This document shows positions 50,361-64,000 of a stretch of DNA of 64,000 bases, piece after piece; the stretch's first letter is position 1, and every line of letters starts with the position of its first letter. This DNA is from Stercorarius parasiticus (taxonomy: Eukaryota; Chordata; Aves; Charadriiformes; Stercorariidae), in NCBI GenBank assembly GCA_013396915.1, contig VWZL01003475.1, positions 1-64,000 of the forward strand, read 5' to 3'. The notes below the pieces were generated by a model, which saw only the letters and a program-made list of their open reading frames with translations, was not told the DNA's origin and ran no database searches. Made by a program: the position numbers and the translations under genes.

Positions 50361-53300
50361 CTGCAGACTGTGGTAAAATGAAGCTAACCTCTTGCATGCA
50401 CAGTGATCCTTCAGGCAGTACTGCATGTTGTCACTTGTTTAAATAATGTATTTTTCATCTTACTGTGGTAGCCCATGAGGACTTGGGACTAAATTGCAGC
50501 TGAAAAAAGGAAAGAGCATGACGTAGGTTTGTGTTCCCTCAGTCCCAAATCCTCTGATGTCAGAGCAGAAAAAAATAGCTCATGTGTTTCTCCTGCATTA
50601 TTTACTTGGTCACCTATTCTAGGTGGCATTGGTTTTTCCTCTAAGCTCTATTCTTTCATTTTCTCTTTTTATTTCTCTTTTCCTCCTCCCTGCGGAAATA
50701 GCAAACAACTATCTCTCTTCCCACAGTATTGTTTTCGGAGCATGGGAAAAGGTAGCCTCCTGGCTTCAGTAAGGCTGTTCATAGATAAAAGAGTTTTCAG
50801 ACTGAGGGCTACAGAGTGAGGTAGTTCAAGGATTACATGTAATAAGATTCTGCCATGAAGTAAACACCATACAAGATGGCACTTAAAGTGAAACATAGCC
50901 TAGATTTACTGAGGACTAAAATCAATATGATGTATCATTGCAATTGGATGCCAAAGGAGGCTGCTATTCATGTTCATGGTATTTCAGAGATGACAGTGTG
51001 CTATTTTTCTTCCATAAAGAAGGACTTATGTGAGTTTACTTGTGCCTTGTCTAACAAACAAATCAAAACATTTAGGCTGCTATAAGAGTGTTCTGGCAAG
51101 GGAAACATTAGCACAAATAAGGTGCATTCATTCAATTTTAAATCCTGTATATTTTGCAAAGGAAAAGTATCGAGTGTAGTTTGTAGAGGTAGCTTGGATG
51201 TGAACAGCTAAGTTACTTGCCATTTTTAGCACTTCTTTAGATCTACTTTACCACAGCTTAAACCCTTATTACTCATATGTGAGTCCATTCTGTCTTAACT
51301 GGAAGAAAAATAAAATTGCTTTATATGCCGTTGATATTCTATCAGCTTTTTCTCTGTTTAGGTCTTCAAACAGCAACAACTAAAGCTGAACTTCAGCATT
51401 GGTTTCTTTTCAGGGGCTGATTACTATGACAATTATTTGAAATAATTTATTCCTGATTAAATGCATTATATTTTGCTTAGGTTACACCATCTCAAATTCC
51501 TGTGATCAAAGTTTAAAATGGCACAAGCCCTGATTTATTTGTCAGCATTTTATAATTGATTTAAATTTTTGGCACTGTGTTGGATCTCAGGTTGCAGTCA
51601 CTCCCTACACTAGCATTGCAGCAGGGGTTACAGCAGGTTTTCATTGCTGTTTAGTAAGTTTAAACAGCAGAGACAGGCATCGGTGTAGACAAATGTCAGA
51701 ATAATTCAATGATTACAATAAAAATTGTAACATACAAGTACTAAGGATTTTTTCCGGACAGGAAATTCTGCTTTATGGATGAACTGTTTGAATTTGGTAA
51801 TAAAGCTTACAACTGTCTTAGAAATAATCAAAATTATTGTAGGAAAACATGCAAAACTATTATTTTCAAGAGCTAAACATATAATAGGTCTGCAGATCAG
51901 CTATATCCATAGGATTGCTATGTATCAGTTGGTAGTTTGGGGAGTTTTTAATCAGTATGTTTTAATAGAAATTTCTTTTTTCCAGAAAGTCACTTGAGGT
52001 TGACTGAAACTTTTACAGTTCTGACGAGATCAGGTTTAATGGTTTTAAGAGTATTTTAAAAGAATCTTGGGCTATTGCTTTGCCCAGCTGAATTAGGACT
52101 TTAGTTGACATTGGCCCCTCGTAAACCTGCAGACACACACAGAATTAATTCCCTTTTTGAAGCTGTTTCTGTATGATCACAATTAATTATATGCCATTAA
52201 TAATTACTTGTTACCATTTATCCTGAAGTAGAGAAGGGTTTCAAAATTATGACTTCTGTTTGATGTTCATTTGTTATTGAATTTACCTCTTAGCAGAACA
52301 TGTACATTACTGCACACTTGTGCTACTACGTTTGCTGTTTTAAAATTACAATAAGGGCAATCTAACAGCAATGTCTCCTCTTCTTATAACTAACCCTTGT
52401 TTTTTCATTTCTTACCATAAATTGAGCTACTCTTTTCCTCCTGGAAATAAATTCTGTTATGTGGTCACTTCACTCTGAGGTCTTGTACACAACCTCCCAA
52501 ATGTTATTGCTAGTCTCTGGTGTGATTTAACTTAATCCATAAAGATTTTGTGAAGATTAATGGCGTCTGATTCTGTAAGTCATGATTTGTTTAATGCTTT
52601 AAGTATATATTTAACTATTAATGGCATTCTACATATATTTATGGGGAATGAATTACAGTGTTTGGATAAAGTTGTGGTAGGTGAAGAACGTATAGAAAAC
52701 TAGTAAGGATGTAGATTTTACTTTATTAAAGGGCATCTTGATACTTCTATGGTGGAAGTATAGCAAGGCTGTGAAAGTTCCTAATGTGTGGTAAACTGTC
52801 TGTAAATATCTGGTCTAAAGCAGAATTGGGATGAAGATTTACTTGATTCCCCTCTCTACCAATTATTTTTCTTAAACCCCGATTCAGTTTCTTTGTAGGG
52901 TTGTGGAAGATGACCCTTAAAGAAATGGGCAAATGGAACTTTCCATTTGTAAAACTACTTTAGTTAAATTTTTTGTTAGGTGCAAAGTCTGTACTCATTT
53001 CCTCTGTAGAAACGGTGGAATCTTGCCTGAACCTTGCTAAACTAAAGGCTTAGAACTGCAGTAAATATTCAATTAAGAGACAATTGTTATTCTGTAGAAC
53101 TTAACCTGTAGTGACAGAACTATTACAAGGCTGTATGTATCTGGTGGCTGCTTATTCTCATGTATGCGTATGGCTTTGAAATATTGAATTTTTTGTATCT
53201 GGATTATGAAACTAGATGCTTACTCTAACAGTCTCAGTCAAGGACTAGCATTTAAATGACTCAAATATGAAGGCTAAAGCTCATTTCTCATAGCAATGAG

Positions 53301-53423
53301 TAAAGCTCACTGAAGCAGGTAATAAGGTGACTTTTGAAAAGTGAGAAAGCAGTAGAAATGACTAACAAAGACAAAATTAATAGCTTCAAATAGAATTTTT
53401 TATAACATTCCCTTGAGTAAAAA

Positions 53424-53445
53424 AGCCTGTAAACAGCCTGTAAAA
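53424..53445. repeat. 2 x 11-base direct repeat
   Basis: AGCCTGTAAAC is followed immediately by AGCCTGTAAAA, a one-mismatch tandem copy. It is a minor local duplication. Confidence 0.8.
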
Positions 53446-54100
53446 AGTATGTCTAATGAAGTGTTACTGTATTGATACTGAATATATTATAATTTGAAAT
53501 TAATTAGCAGTATTACAATTGAGCAGTGATTGTGACTTGTCAGCGTGATCTTGCACGTTACTTGTGGTAGTTGGTTTCCTACATTAGAAAACAGGAGTTC
53601 TTTCCAGGCTCAAAAAAGTCTTGAACTTGAATTAAGCATTTAAAGCTGATTGTAGTATTGTAGTACCCAAACAGAGTTAAAGTTTGTATTTCAAAAAGGT
53701 CTCCCATGTTTTGCTTCAACATATGGGAACTGAAAATTCATTGGTTAAAGTAAGGAGTATAATTGCTTTGATATTAATTACCAGCTGTATGCTTCCTGTA
53801 CTTGACACAAATCTGAATGTCCACAGAGGGCTCGGATTTTGACAAAGAAATGTTTATTGCAGACTTTTTTTCACAAAGAAAAATCTAAACTTACCTGTTG
53901 TATCTTCTTGCGAGGAACAGACCATGATTCTACTTCACTTTGTTTCCCTGTGACATCAGCTTGAAAACCTGTTTCTCAACCTTACTTACTGGGGCTTCTT
54001 TGCTGTGCTCGGTACTCTGTGGAACAGTCATAAATCCTTCTCAATGCTTACCTTCAAAATCTTTCTTAAGACTTGATCCTCTTGTGGTGCCTTGAGGCAG

Positions 54101-54120
54101 CATGTGTAATGTTACACATG
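54101..54120. repeat. 9-bp-arm near-perfect palindrome
   Basis: CATGTGTAA and TTACACATG are exact reverse complements separated by TG. No associated gene or element was seen. Confidence 0.85.
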
Positions 54121-57100
54121 TTAAGCTAATCTGTTAAACTTTGACATTTGTAACTCCTAGTGTGCTCCTTGAGAATCATTAAGTGTCAGTGCATTTGTTT
54201 TAAATCTGATAGAATTAGTTCTTAATTTCAGAATGTGCTAAGGCTACTGGGCTTGAAACAAAGTTGTTTTGATTACAGGAGTCTGGCTACTGACTAACAA
54301 ATATACAACTCAAAGTATGAGATCCAAATTTGATGTGTGAAAAAAATAATAAAAATTAGTTCTCAACACTGCTTTTGTGACTACTACAAACAGTTTAACT
54401 CAGGGCCTTTCTCCTTGTTAGTATTGATCATGCAAAATACTAATATCAAAGTGCTCCTGTGTGCTAAAGAGGTGAGTGTACAGATTTTTACATCAATAGC
54501 GTAATTAACATTGACATAATGCTTATTTAAAAATCTTTGTGACAAATAGAAAAGCTGTACATCTGCCTTGGGGATTCTGGGTGGGATATTTAAGGTAATT
54601 TCTCTGGACTAGTTGAAAAAACCATACAGGGCTGAAAGAGTTAAGACTTAGAGGTTATTTTTAGACAATTGCAATTAAAAGGGATTAAGCAGTTGCTTAA
54701 AGAAGAAACCTTAATTTTCTCTGCATGCCTATATGGTTTTTATCCTCTGTTCTGCATTTGAATAATATTAATAATGATATTTTTATCCTAGAGGAACTGG
54801 GCTTCATTGGAAAATACTTTATACTTTCAACTAGACTGTGCATGTCAACAGAAGTTTCCTGGTAGGAATAGTTGTGCCAATTCCTGGGTGAGCAGATAAT
54901 GGTGAACTGATTCAGATGTATAATGCCTCATCTTCTGTCACATTGACAATTTTCAGACGAAGTACTGCTCTGTTTAACAGAGCATGCATCTACAAGGTTA
55001 GATCTTCCCAAATGAGCAATCTGACTATTGGGGTGGGGGAGGATTATTTTTCTGTTTAGCTTATTCTTTCTAGCTGATTTAAATAAACCTCTGATCTCTA
55101 CTTCAATGTTTCAGTTTCCTGAACTCCGTGGAAGTATTCACGACCTTACTTAAATAATGTCTCTTTTAATACTGCCAATGGTGGCAATGATACTTTAAAA
55201 GAATGAGAAAGAGCTTGTTCTCTCCTGCTAAGCTCATAGCTAGTTTTCCTGTAAGATTAACTCTTATGTGATTCAGGTTATAATTTTACTCAGTTAAAAA
55301 CTGCAGGAAAATATGCTAGCTAAAAGTAATGGGTTTCAGAACGTTGTCTTCCTTAGTCATACCTCTGTCTATAAAGTGCAAATCCAGATATAGAGCACTG
55401 ATAGCAGAAAGCCTTCTGGTAGAGGATGAAACCATTTGGTCATGAGCTTTGTCTTAGCTGCTGAACTATGATTTGGGTTACAGTCATCAGAAAGCCGCTG
55501 CAGGGAATTAGTCTGACTAGGAAATATAGTCTTTTGTATCTAGATGGTATCTGATTCTGTAGTCCTCCTGTAGCTCATATCTGAGCTGTAGGGAGACAAC
55601 AGAAAGCAGGCGGCTTTCATCAAAGCCATCTCTAAATGAGACAATAGAATAACAGTGTCTGGGAGTGTACAGATGGTAATTAGTTCTATCTACAGGAATC
55701 TCTGCTATTCCAATAAACAATGAATTTCCACATATTCTGAGGAAGACAATTTTTCCTTAAACTAAAAATCTGTTTCACTGAATGTAGTATCAGTCCATTT
55801 TCTTTTGCTTTCAATGTACTTCGTGGATAATCATCAAATAGCCGCCTACAATATTTGAAAATTTGCCTGCAATGGGTTCAGATCTTATCATATGTCTCTA
55901 ATGGTTGCATTTTATCAGAAGCTTTGTGGACAGCCAGATAAGGGAAGCTTTTGAATATAAACTTCCATGGTATCACACTACAAAACTCATAACACAGAAA
56001 AAACAGAGTGAACACTTAAACCCTAGTTCATCAACTCCATAATTTGGTTATTTTGGATAGGCTTTCATAAGGCTATCAACCTGTTCAGCCTGTGAATTTC
56101 GGCGTTCTTGAGGTCTAATACTGCTTATTACTTGCTACTTGTGGCTTATCTAAAGTTGTTTAGCTAATTTTATCTACATAAATTATTGGGTACAGTAGCA
56201 GTATTAAATATGCAACAAAGCCATATGAAATACAATGTATATACTTGTAAAGCATCATAATGAAGAACAAAAGTCCTGTATTACCTTCGAGGTAACAAAT
56301 TAAGCTTTTCTCACCTCAGCATGTTTTACCAATATAAACCCACTAAAATGTGAAACCCAACGAGATTGCTATTGTTCAAACTATAAATTCTTGGTTCTTT
56401 ACTGTTTATTTGGAAGGATGTTGGACTTTCAGTTAATCCTTATTCATTTCAGAGTAACTAGCTATTCTGTATCTTATTTAATTTTTAACTGAAAGTAATT
56501 TTCCTTTTCTTTTTAATATTGTTGAAAAGTCTTTGAAAAATGAACCCATTTTAAGGAGCAGCTTTAAAAGCTATTGTTACCCTGAAGAACAAAAGCAAGC
56601 TGTCAGTTGCATTCAGTAGTATAAAGATAACTTACATTCTTTGTGTAGGGGGTAAGTGTGCCTCAAGTCTGACCAAAGTAAATAAATCATTAAGCCAATA
56701 TTCTGTCTTCCTGTGACATCAAGATATGACAATTATTTGTCTTGATTTTGCTGCTTTTGTTACATTGTGTGTTGCTCAGCAATTAAAATGTGTTGAAAAT
56801 AGCAGAATCTTGTTCACTCAACAGCTCTTCCATGTTTTCTGTTTTCCCCAACAGAAGGTTACAAATTACATCCTGAAGCTATAGCTATGATAACTTTTGA
56901 AATAGACGGTTCAGACATTTAAGTCTCGGTAGAAACATTAAAATCTTGCATTTGTATCCCAGATTTTCTCAATGGTAATTAGAAAAAAAAAAATAAGTGG
57001 ACTTCGTCAAAAAGATTTTTTGCAAATCCTGTGATATGGCTTCATGTGAATGATAACTCATCATGCTCAGTATTTTGATCCTGTTATATATAAGTATGAG

Positions 57101-58711
57101 AAACCTCTGAAAGCTCCAGAAAGGTCAGTTCTTTCATTTGTGTCAGTGTAACTTCCTACAAGCTCGGGTGGGGCTTTTTCAAGTTTATTGTCCTGTTTTA
57201 GACATCAAAGGCATTGCCTCTGATTTCAGGATTAAAAACAAAACAAAAAAACCCTGAAGCTTAAGTCCTTAGAATAAGCTTATGTTACTGCAACTAAAAA
57301 AGTTTTAGCTATCTGATATTCAAATTTGATCAAACTTTAGCAGAAGATATTGAAATACGTGCTTTGTACACACTTCAGAAAACAGAACACAGGACGCTTA
57401 GATTTCAAGGTTTAATCTGTAGTTCATGACTTGAAGCAGAGTTGTTTAACATTCTGCTTCAGAACTTCAGCAAAAGCTAGTTTTAGCCATATATGCATCA
57501 GACCCTTGTCACCTTCATAGGCAAGAAAGAGTAGAGCAGAGAAGTTAACAGAGGGATTACTTTTATTGTAGGTTTGTGACTTTGTTTTTCATGTTCAGCT
57601 GAGGGGAGATGCAGTTTTAAAGTACAGTCTTAACTTTTTGGAGAAGTTGGCTTAACCTAGGTCACACATTGTTTTCATTTAAAAACAGGACTGTACACAT
57701 GCTTAGTACCACTGAAGTATGCTGTAGTAGGGTTGTAAAACACTAATGTTTTCTTATTTGAGACCTGCATTCAGCCCTGAGGTAGCTTTGTAGTGCTGGT
57801 ACCATGTGAGCTTGCTGCCACCACAACTCTTGTTGTTGGCGTGGGGGAGGTAAGTTGCTGCGATATCTTGGATATGTACCTGTGTTAGACCATAGCAAGG
57901 ACTGCATAATGTGTATCTGAGAGTGACATAAATCATGCTTCCTTGGTCATGGGTGTCTCCTTAGCTGTTCAGGTTGCAGGGATTTCCACTTTATTCAAAC
58001 CAGCTTTCACCCATTCTCTGCTTGAGGCAATGTGGAATTTCAAGACCAGTTTTTGTACTTCACTTTTTTCATTTTTGTCTGACATTAGTATTTTTGGATT
58101 ATTGGTGGAAAGATACAGGATGAATATTTTTCAGTAGCCTGATGGTTTTTTTAATCTTTTCTTTGTTTGAACTAAAGTTTTGGAGACCTTACACTTGTCT
58201 GAATGTCAGTGGTGTCTGAATGTCTGAAAGTGTGTTAAAGAAAATTGTATCTGAAGCTTGTAGACAGAGGAACTGATTTCCAGATACTGCTGATTAAAGG
58301 CAGAAATATTATAAGCAGTTATTTTTCCATAAGTATCTGACAGCTACTTTTAGTGAATGAGTAAATCCCTGCAGTGGTTGACAGTACCTCAGGTTACTGC
58401 TTATTCTTTCTTTTTCTTAGTTAACTGATAAAGACGCTTAAAACTTGGAAAGCCCTACTATTTTTGTGTGAATAGTGAAATGGAAGTAATTAAACAGCAC
58501 TTATGAGTACAGTTGACCCTGATCTCTTCATAAAACACTGTAGATGTTAGCTGGAAAATGAATTATAGTTAATGTGCTAATTTCTACAGTTTGTTGAAAT
58601 TCAATGGAAATTATCCTAACTTCTGCTCCATGGAAGGATTTAATGTAACAGACTTCCTAGACAAAATGACCCACTGGAAAAGATGATATTTGTGAGAAAG
58701 TGGAGCTCTTG

Positions 58712-58748
58712 GTGAGACCAGACCCCTGTCTGTGTCTGGTCTTCTCAC
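58712..58748. repeat. 12-bp hairpin with 3-base bulge
   Basis: GTGAGACCAGAC (58712-58723) pairs fully with 58734-58748 once a three-base bulge is allowed in the second arm. The loop is ten bases. It is G+C-richer than its neighbours and therefore more stable than the other hairpins here. Confidence 0.8.
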
Positions 58749-61700
58749 GAGCATTTCTAGGAACGGGGTAATGCGGACTGCATAATGCAGCCTGGTCTAT
58801 CCCTGATACCCAAAGGTTATTCTGCATCTAAATATTTTTTCTGACCTGGTATGTCCACAAAGGGTATGTGCTCTCTTCACTATAATAGAATTAGCCAATA
58901 TAAATAGGTGTTAAGATTTTTCTTTTTTCTTAAAGTATGCGGTATCAAAAATAGCAAATTACTATTTTGGCATAAAATTCTAATACATAAGGATTTTTTT
59001 AAATGTTACTTTTAGTTTTGTGCCATTAACTTACAGAACAGACAATTGTATTCAGCATTGATGTCTGTGAAATCTGAAAGAATTTAGATGTCCCTTGCTA
59101 GCATTCCATCTCTATCAACTTGGTGGCAAAACAAAAACGTCTAAACCACAACCTTTCATTTATACATTGTGGTTACTTTGGTTTTTTTGGTCCTAAACCA
59201 TTTCTATTCTTTACCAGAAATATAGACTATCTTTTTGAAATATTGTAACAGTCTGTGTAATCAATAAGTAAAAAAAGTGTTCTTTAGGAGTAGGTTGATA
59301 TGGTGTAGACAAAAGCTATTGACAGGGATAGTTCCAGGTGTTTAAAAAAGCTAAATAACAATCTAACCTAACATGATCTATTGTATACCTGCAGCTTACA
59401 TTAAAAGGGAGAAAACGCTGTTCCTGTTTCAGCAGTCTTACGTGAAATTTTGATCTCTGACGCCTTGCAGGGATGTGCTATCATAATAGGGTACTCTTCA
59501 TAGTCATCTAATAGTGCATAATCGGAGACATTGTGGGGGGGAAGCCTCCATAAATATTTGGACAATGATTACACTAAAGAATGGGCAATTATCTAGCACA
59601 GTTCTTCACATTTCTGGTTTTGTAGGTAATCTTTTCCAACTACGATTTAACTTCCCCCAAACCAAAGCCCAGACTAATTCCCTTTATCTCCATGCCTGTT
59701 TTATTTCAAGGAGAGTCCCTCAAAGATTTGCTCACAGGTACTTTTACACGAAACATAGTACTACTTATGTTTCAGTATTAAGAAGCAAATAGGGTCCTGT
59801 TGAATATGTGTTTTGATGTATGAATCGCTGCTCAGGGGAAGTGCATCTTTTTCAGATCAAAGGCTTGAGACTACTGTAAATAATCAAAGCAGTCTTATGG
59901 GAATATTTTCGTCACTGATGCAATCATATAGATTGCATAGAGCAATATATAAATATATGAAAGGAAGGGTTTTGCTTCTGTTTGTGCTTGAGCACGTTTC
60001 CCTGAAGGGAGACATGTGAGATGCTATGGAAATAAAAAGCAAGGTCTTTTGCATCTTGTATATTGATTGCTCTTTCATGGAGAGTGATCTTCAAATTGAT
60101 CTGATGTTCCATCACCTTCATAAGGTTCCCCCTCTTTTGCCTTAAAGCAACACTAATAACAGTTATGATAAATGGAAATATTACTTTAAATATTGTTAAT
60201 CTCTGCAAGTAAGAAATAATGCTTCATCAGTTCAGAATTTTAAGTGTCAGTCAGTGCTGATTAGTGAAGGCTGGAGACTTCCTCAGCCAAATTCACACAT
60301 GCAGTCTGAACGTACTAACTTCTGTCTAATCACATCTTATGTGCCTAACTATGTACTTTTATTTTGAAGTACAAAAAGATAATTCTGTCTTAGCCTATAT
60401 GTTTTTGCTGAACTTTTAGGTCGGCCTGTCATGAATTCTCTTTAATTACTGAAATCGCATTCAATTCCACGTTCCTTATAAAAGAAAAAAATGAGAAAGA
60501 TCAGAAAATAATAAAAAAAACCCTTGTGAAAATATTTTCATCTTAGTCTCTGCAATGATTTCAGGACTTCTTCATTAAGTATTTTTGTTGCTTTTACTCC
60601 TTTCAGTTAAATAATGTGCTAGACTCATTGGTCCGTGACCATATTCATAAGTGTTCTGCAGCTTTGTGGAATGTTTGCCTGTCGTCATATCACTGACTCT
60701 ACTAAAAAAGCTTTTTATGCTGACAGATAAAAGAATAGAAGTGTTATTTAAATTACCAAATGTGCTGACTTAGAAGTTGAGGGAAATTTGTACCTGAAAG
60801 ACAGAATTAATTTTTGAAAACTTATTTTCCAACTGCTGCTGAAGCATAACACCAAATGTATGAGATATGTATGTATCAAAACAGTCTGCACTATGCAATG
60901 CATCGGCAGATGCTGTTTTCATAATATTTGGTGCTATTCCTTAAATACAAAATGTAATGTTTGCCAATTTCCTTGGAGCAGACTATATTTTTTCCAGAAC
61001 GCCTACATTATCTCATGCAATAACTTGAATCTGGCTTTCTGTGAATTATCAGGGGAATCCAGTTTCAAGGAGTTCTGTTTTGAAGAGGAAATATCAAATG
61101 ATTTTGCTATTATGGCAAGAGTGCAACTCAGTTGAAAATAGTCTGTGTAACACCCAGTTTCTTGGAAGCTCTCCCATCTGTGGGGAGTAAAGGCAAGTTT
61201 AATTTCATGGAAGAAAATCCCCTTTTCCTTCTCATGTCTATAAACTGCATCAGGCACCTAACACTTTTTTTTCCTGCAGAGCTGTTTATATCAATGATTG
61301 GTTTCTTTGCAAGGTAGAACAAAAAGCTTCTAATGATTACTTTAGGATGTACCTTATAAATGCAAAAATGCATTACCAGTTTGCTGTCCTTGGAAGGCTG
61401 TTCAGTCTCCAATGTGTCATACTTCTGAGTTTATTACAGGCTGTTTTGCTTTCAGATAAAATTGTTCCTGAGGCAGTTAAGAACCATAACTTATATTAGC
61501 TGTTAGCTTTTTTCTTTCCGTTCAGGAAAAGGGTTGGAGTTAAAGAGGCTCAGCAGCTGCATAAAACCCCTGACACTCCATCTCCTTTTATTTCTTAATT
61601 TAAAGACAAACTTGTACTCCTTTATAGAGGAGGATTCTTATGTCTTCTGTTCTTCATGATGGCAGAGTTGGGGCTTTTTTCCCCCGGCAATAGAGCCTTC

Positions 61701-64000
61701 TATTGTGTCAATTGTAAAAGGGGCTGCAGTCCCCATGTTAGTCATAGATCACCTGCTGTGGCCATCAGCAGTCTGGTCAGTTTGAGAAGGCGCTACTTTA
61801 GCTGTAGCAATGCTGAGCAGGATGAAGAGATGCAAAGGAGGCTGCCAAAGATAGTAATTTGAAGTGTTTGACAAAAGAAGAGGGATTTTAAGGTCAACAA
61901 GTCTTGCAGAACACACATGCTTTTTGTTTAATGAAAGGAAGAGAAAATTATTTGGAAAGAAAATATGAAAATAACTTTTCCTGTTCCAGAACTGTCAACC
62001 AATTCTCTGCCTGACATGGATACTGGGAAGGAACAACACAGCAGGAGCATTTGATTTCCAGTTTTGCTCTCCCCTTTTATCTGCCTCTGTTTCCTATTAT
62101 TTGTATTCTGCTTTATTCTTTCTTTCTGTAAATGAACAACTTCTTGTTCCTTCTTGATCTTTTGAATGAAGTGAGAATGGTGCTGTGTTCCTAGTTGAGG
62201 CACATGCTCCTCTTTTCTAAGAGCACCTGTAATAAACCAGAAAATAGTGATCTGATCACGCAGAGTAAGTTCTAACTGAGGCTAAAAACAAGTCAGAGAA
62301 GCCTCCAGAAGGTGGATAAGGCTCAGTATGCAGTGGCTTTTACTGAAAAACAAGCCCTTTTTTTTGTCTGGTATATAAAATTACTAGGTAAACCTAGCAG
62401 AAGTTTTCCACTTTATTGGCTCAAAACTTGGGAAAAAAAATACCTTCTTTTTTTCTCTAAGGCATCTCCAGGCTGTGGCTTCTGATAGATGTTCTCTAGT
62501 CTGTCAGACAAAAACAAGAGGGAGTTGGGGGAAGTGGAGAAGAGGGGGAGAATAAAATGGAATAGAATAAGGTCGTTGTTAACTTAGCATACTGTGTTCA
62601 GTGCTAACGTCCTCTGCTCTGGAACAGTAAAATTACATCTTTGATTTCCTTTCTCATATCTGTAAAAAGCATTTTATGGGAGCTTGGGAAGAATTACTTA
62701 GTGCTCCTCTATTGCTTTGTGAAACTAAATTATAGAAAGGTACCAAAAAATAGCATAGATATAAAATAGATGCCCTGGTCCCTATCATTGCTTTCCTGAA
62801 GAGGAAACATGGTTCAAAAATACCCAGTTACAATCTTCTTGGGGTAATTGCATATTAGTTTTCTCAGGTAAGTTACATTGCTGATAACAAACAAAAATGC
62901 TGAGTGATGTGAGGAATGCGCTTCAAGAAATATCTAACGCTGCTTTCTAAGAACATGAAAGATCCTAACCAAACTTCTATTTTGCACACGATTTTCTACT
63001 TTTTCAGTATTGTCTTATATATTGTCTCGCATCTCTGTATAAAACCGTTAACCTGATCTGATTTTTAAGGCATTTTTACACTGAATGTAGGTATTTGACA
63101 AAGTGGTGGTTTTTTTCCCCCTTTCGCAAAAAAATTTATCGACTGCCAAGATCTAAGGTGATACTTCATCTTTTTTGATCATTTTCTTTAACAGCGCAAA
63201 ACATACGTTGTAGTCGGACACTAGAATCTCTTTTAGTTTCTCTTTAATAGCATTTCCTAAGTCAGGCTATGTCTCCTTTTTGCAGTTACGATGTAGGTCA
63301 GATTGGGGATTAGAGGTCTTGGTTACTGTTCTCTTGTGTTTACTATTCTGACAGTTCTGGCTTTAGACAAGTCACTTAAAGTCTGTCTCAGATTCCCATA
63401 AAATGCGATAACATGTATCTTGGTCATCAGGGTATTGTATGAATTGATTTATACTTGTAAGATTTTGCAGGATGATTCATGTTACTCCTTTTACTCCCTC
63501 TCCACTCCTCAGCCCTTTCTGATTTCAGGTTTACCATTGGCCAAAATGGATGTGATGGAGGGAGGGAAATAATTCTCATCGTTACTCAGAAAGATAAAAG
63601 TAAAAAATTAATATAAGTATAAAATTGCCACTTAAAGCAATATTGTCACTTAAATACAAGTTTACAAATAGAGAATACATGGACATTACAAAGTCATAAA
63701 ATGATCCTGGGCAATTTTCTTACCGTATGGTCTCTTGTCAAGAACCTGATAGGTAAAGGGATATGTGTTTTGAAATTTGCTAGACATTGAGGAAGATATG
63801 AGAGCAGCGAGTTCATTATGCCCTGTGTTATGCCAGTTAGCAGAGAACTTGTATCATTTTTTTAGCCTGTAGAATTTGTGGCTCCTACAATGCAACTTCA
63901 TCCCTGTTCTGGAACAAGTCCTGTGCTATAGGAGTTCTGTTTAGGTACCCCTGTCTCCACTACTGAACGTACCGGCGGAGTGTGTTGTAGACATGATGTA

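Larger units (their letters stand above)
50361..64000 (+). other. probable intronic or intergenic DNA to window end
   Basis: No gene was recognised. Contents are a 20-base near-palindrome (54101-54120), a splice-flanked 50-base candidate exon (54422-54471), an 11-base direct repeat (53424-53445), an A-rich tract near 57235-57251, a hairpin (58712-58748) and a purine-rich G-run stretch (62516-62550). All frames are 96 codons or shorter, with no recognised domain. Confidence 0.6.

Noticed and set aside
1..64000. bacterial, phage, CRISPR, tRNA or rRNA content
   Set aside because: No operon-like long frames, no regularly spaced repeats, no tRNA TTCGAAT-type arm in a cloverleaf context and no rRNA sequence were seen. 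The CR1 and LTR-like repeats indicate a bird nuclear genome.

Overview
The window looks like AT-rich vertebrate nuclear DNA, most likely from a bird. Hand counts on 25 sampled 60-base lines give about 36-37% G+C. CpG is scarce, A/T homopolymers are frequent, and there is no operon-like gene packing. No open frame exceeds 157 codons, and none translates to a protein family I recognise. The bird assignment rests on two CR1 LINE fragments: a 3' tail at bases 1-16 and a minus-strand 3' end at about 43974-44032. An LTR-like block at 34410-34581 also opens with the TGTCCTGGTTT-type start I associate with songbird endogenous retroviruses.

Layout. Bases 17-14750 are non-coding, with balanced strand composition, A-rich tracts, a few hairpins and two G+C-richer patches (9755-10520 and 12321-12585). 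Bases 14760-15525 hold the best gene-like signal. There is a CCAAT box, two TATA-like elements and a CRE-like site, then a candidate first exon ending at a GTAAGT donor (15128). A consensus TACTAAC branch site and acceptor (15396-15425) follow, then a candidate second exon ending at another donor (15526). From there to the window end, sampled lines carry more G than C (160 to 123) and slightly more T than A on the + strand. The sampled lines on the left show no such bias (G 135, C 134). Plus-strand transcription starting near 15.0 kb would explain this, making the rest mostly intron.

No protein-coding gene can be assigned with confidence. Several splice-flanked micro-ORFs are listed as findings, not as genes. 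There is no sign of bacterial or phage content, CRISPR, tRNA, rRNA or an operon. An assembly gap of 65 N sits inside a poly-A tract at 33649-33713. I did not find a convincing new biological system. The most testable items are the promoter/first-exon candidate at 15 kb and the hairpins at 6062-6117, 46118-46189 and 58712-58748.
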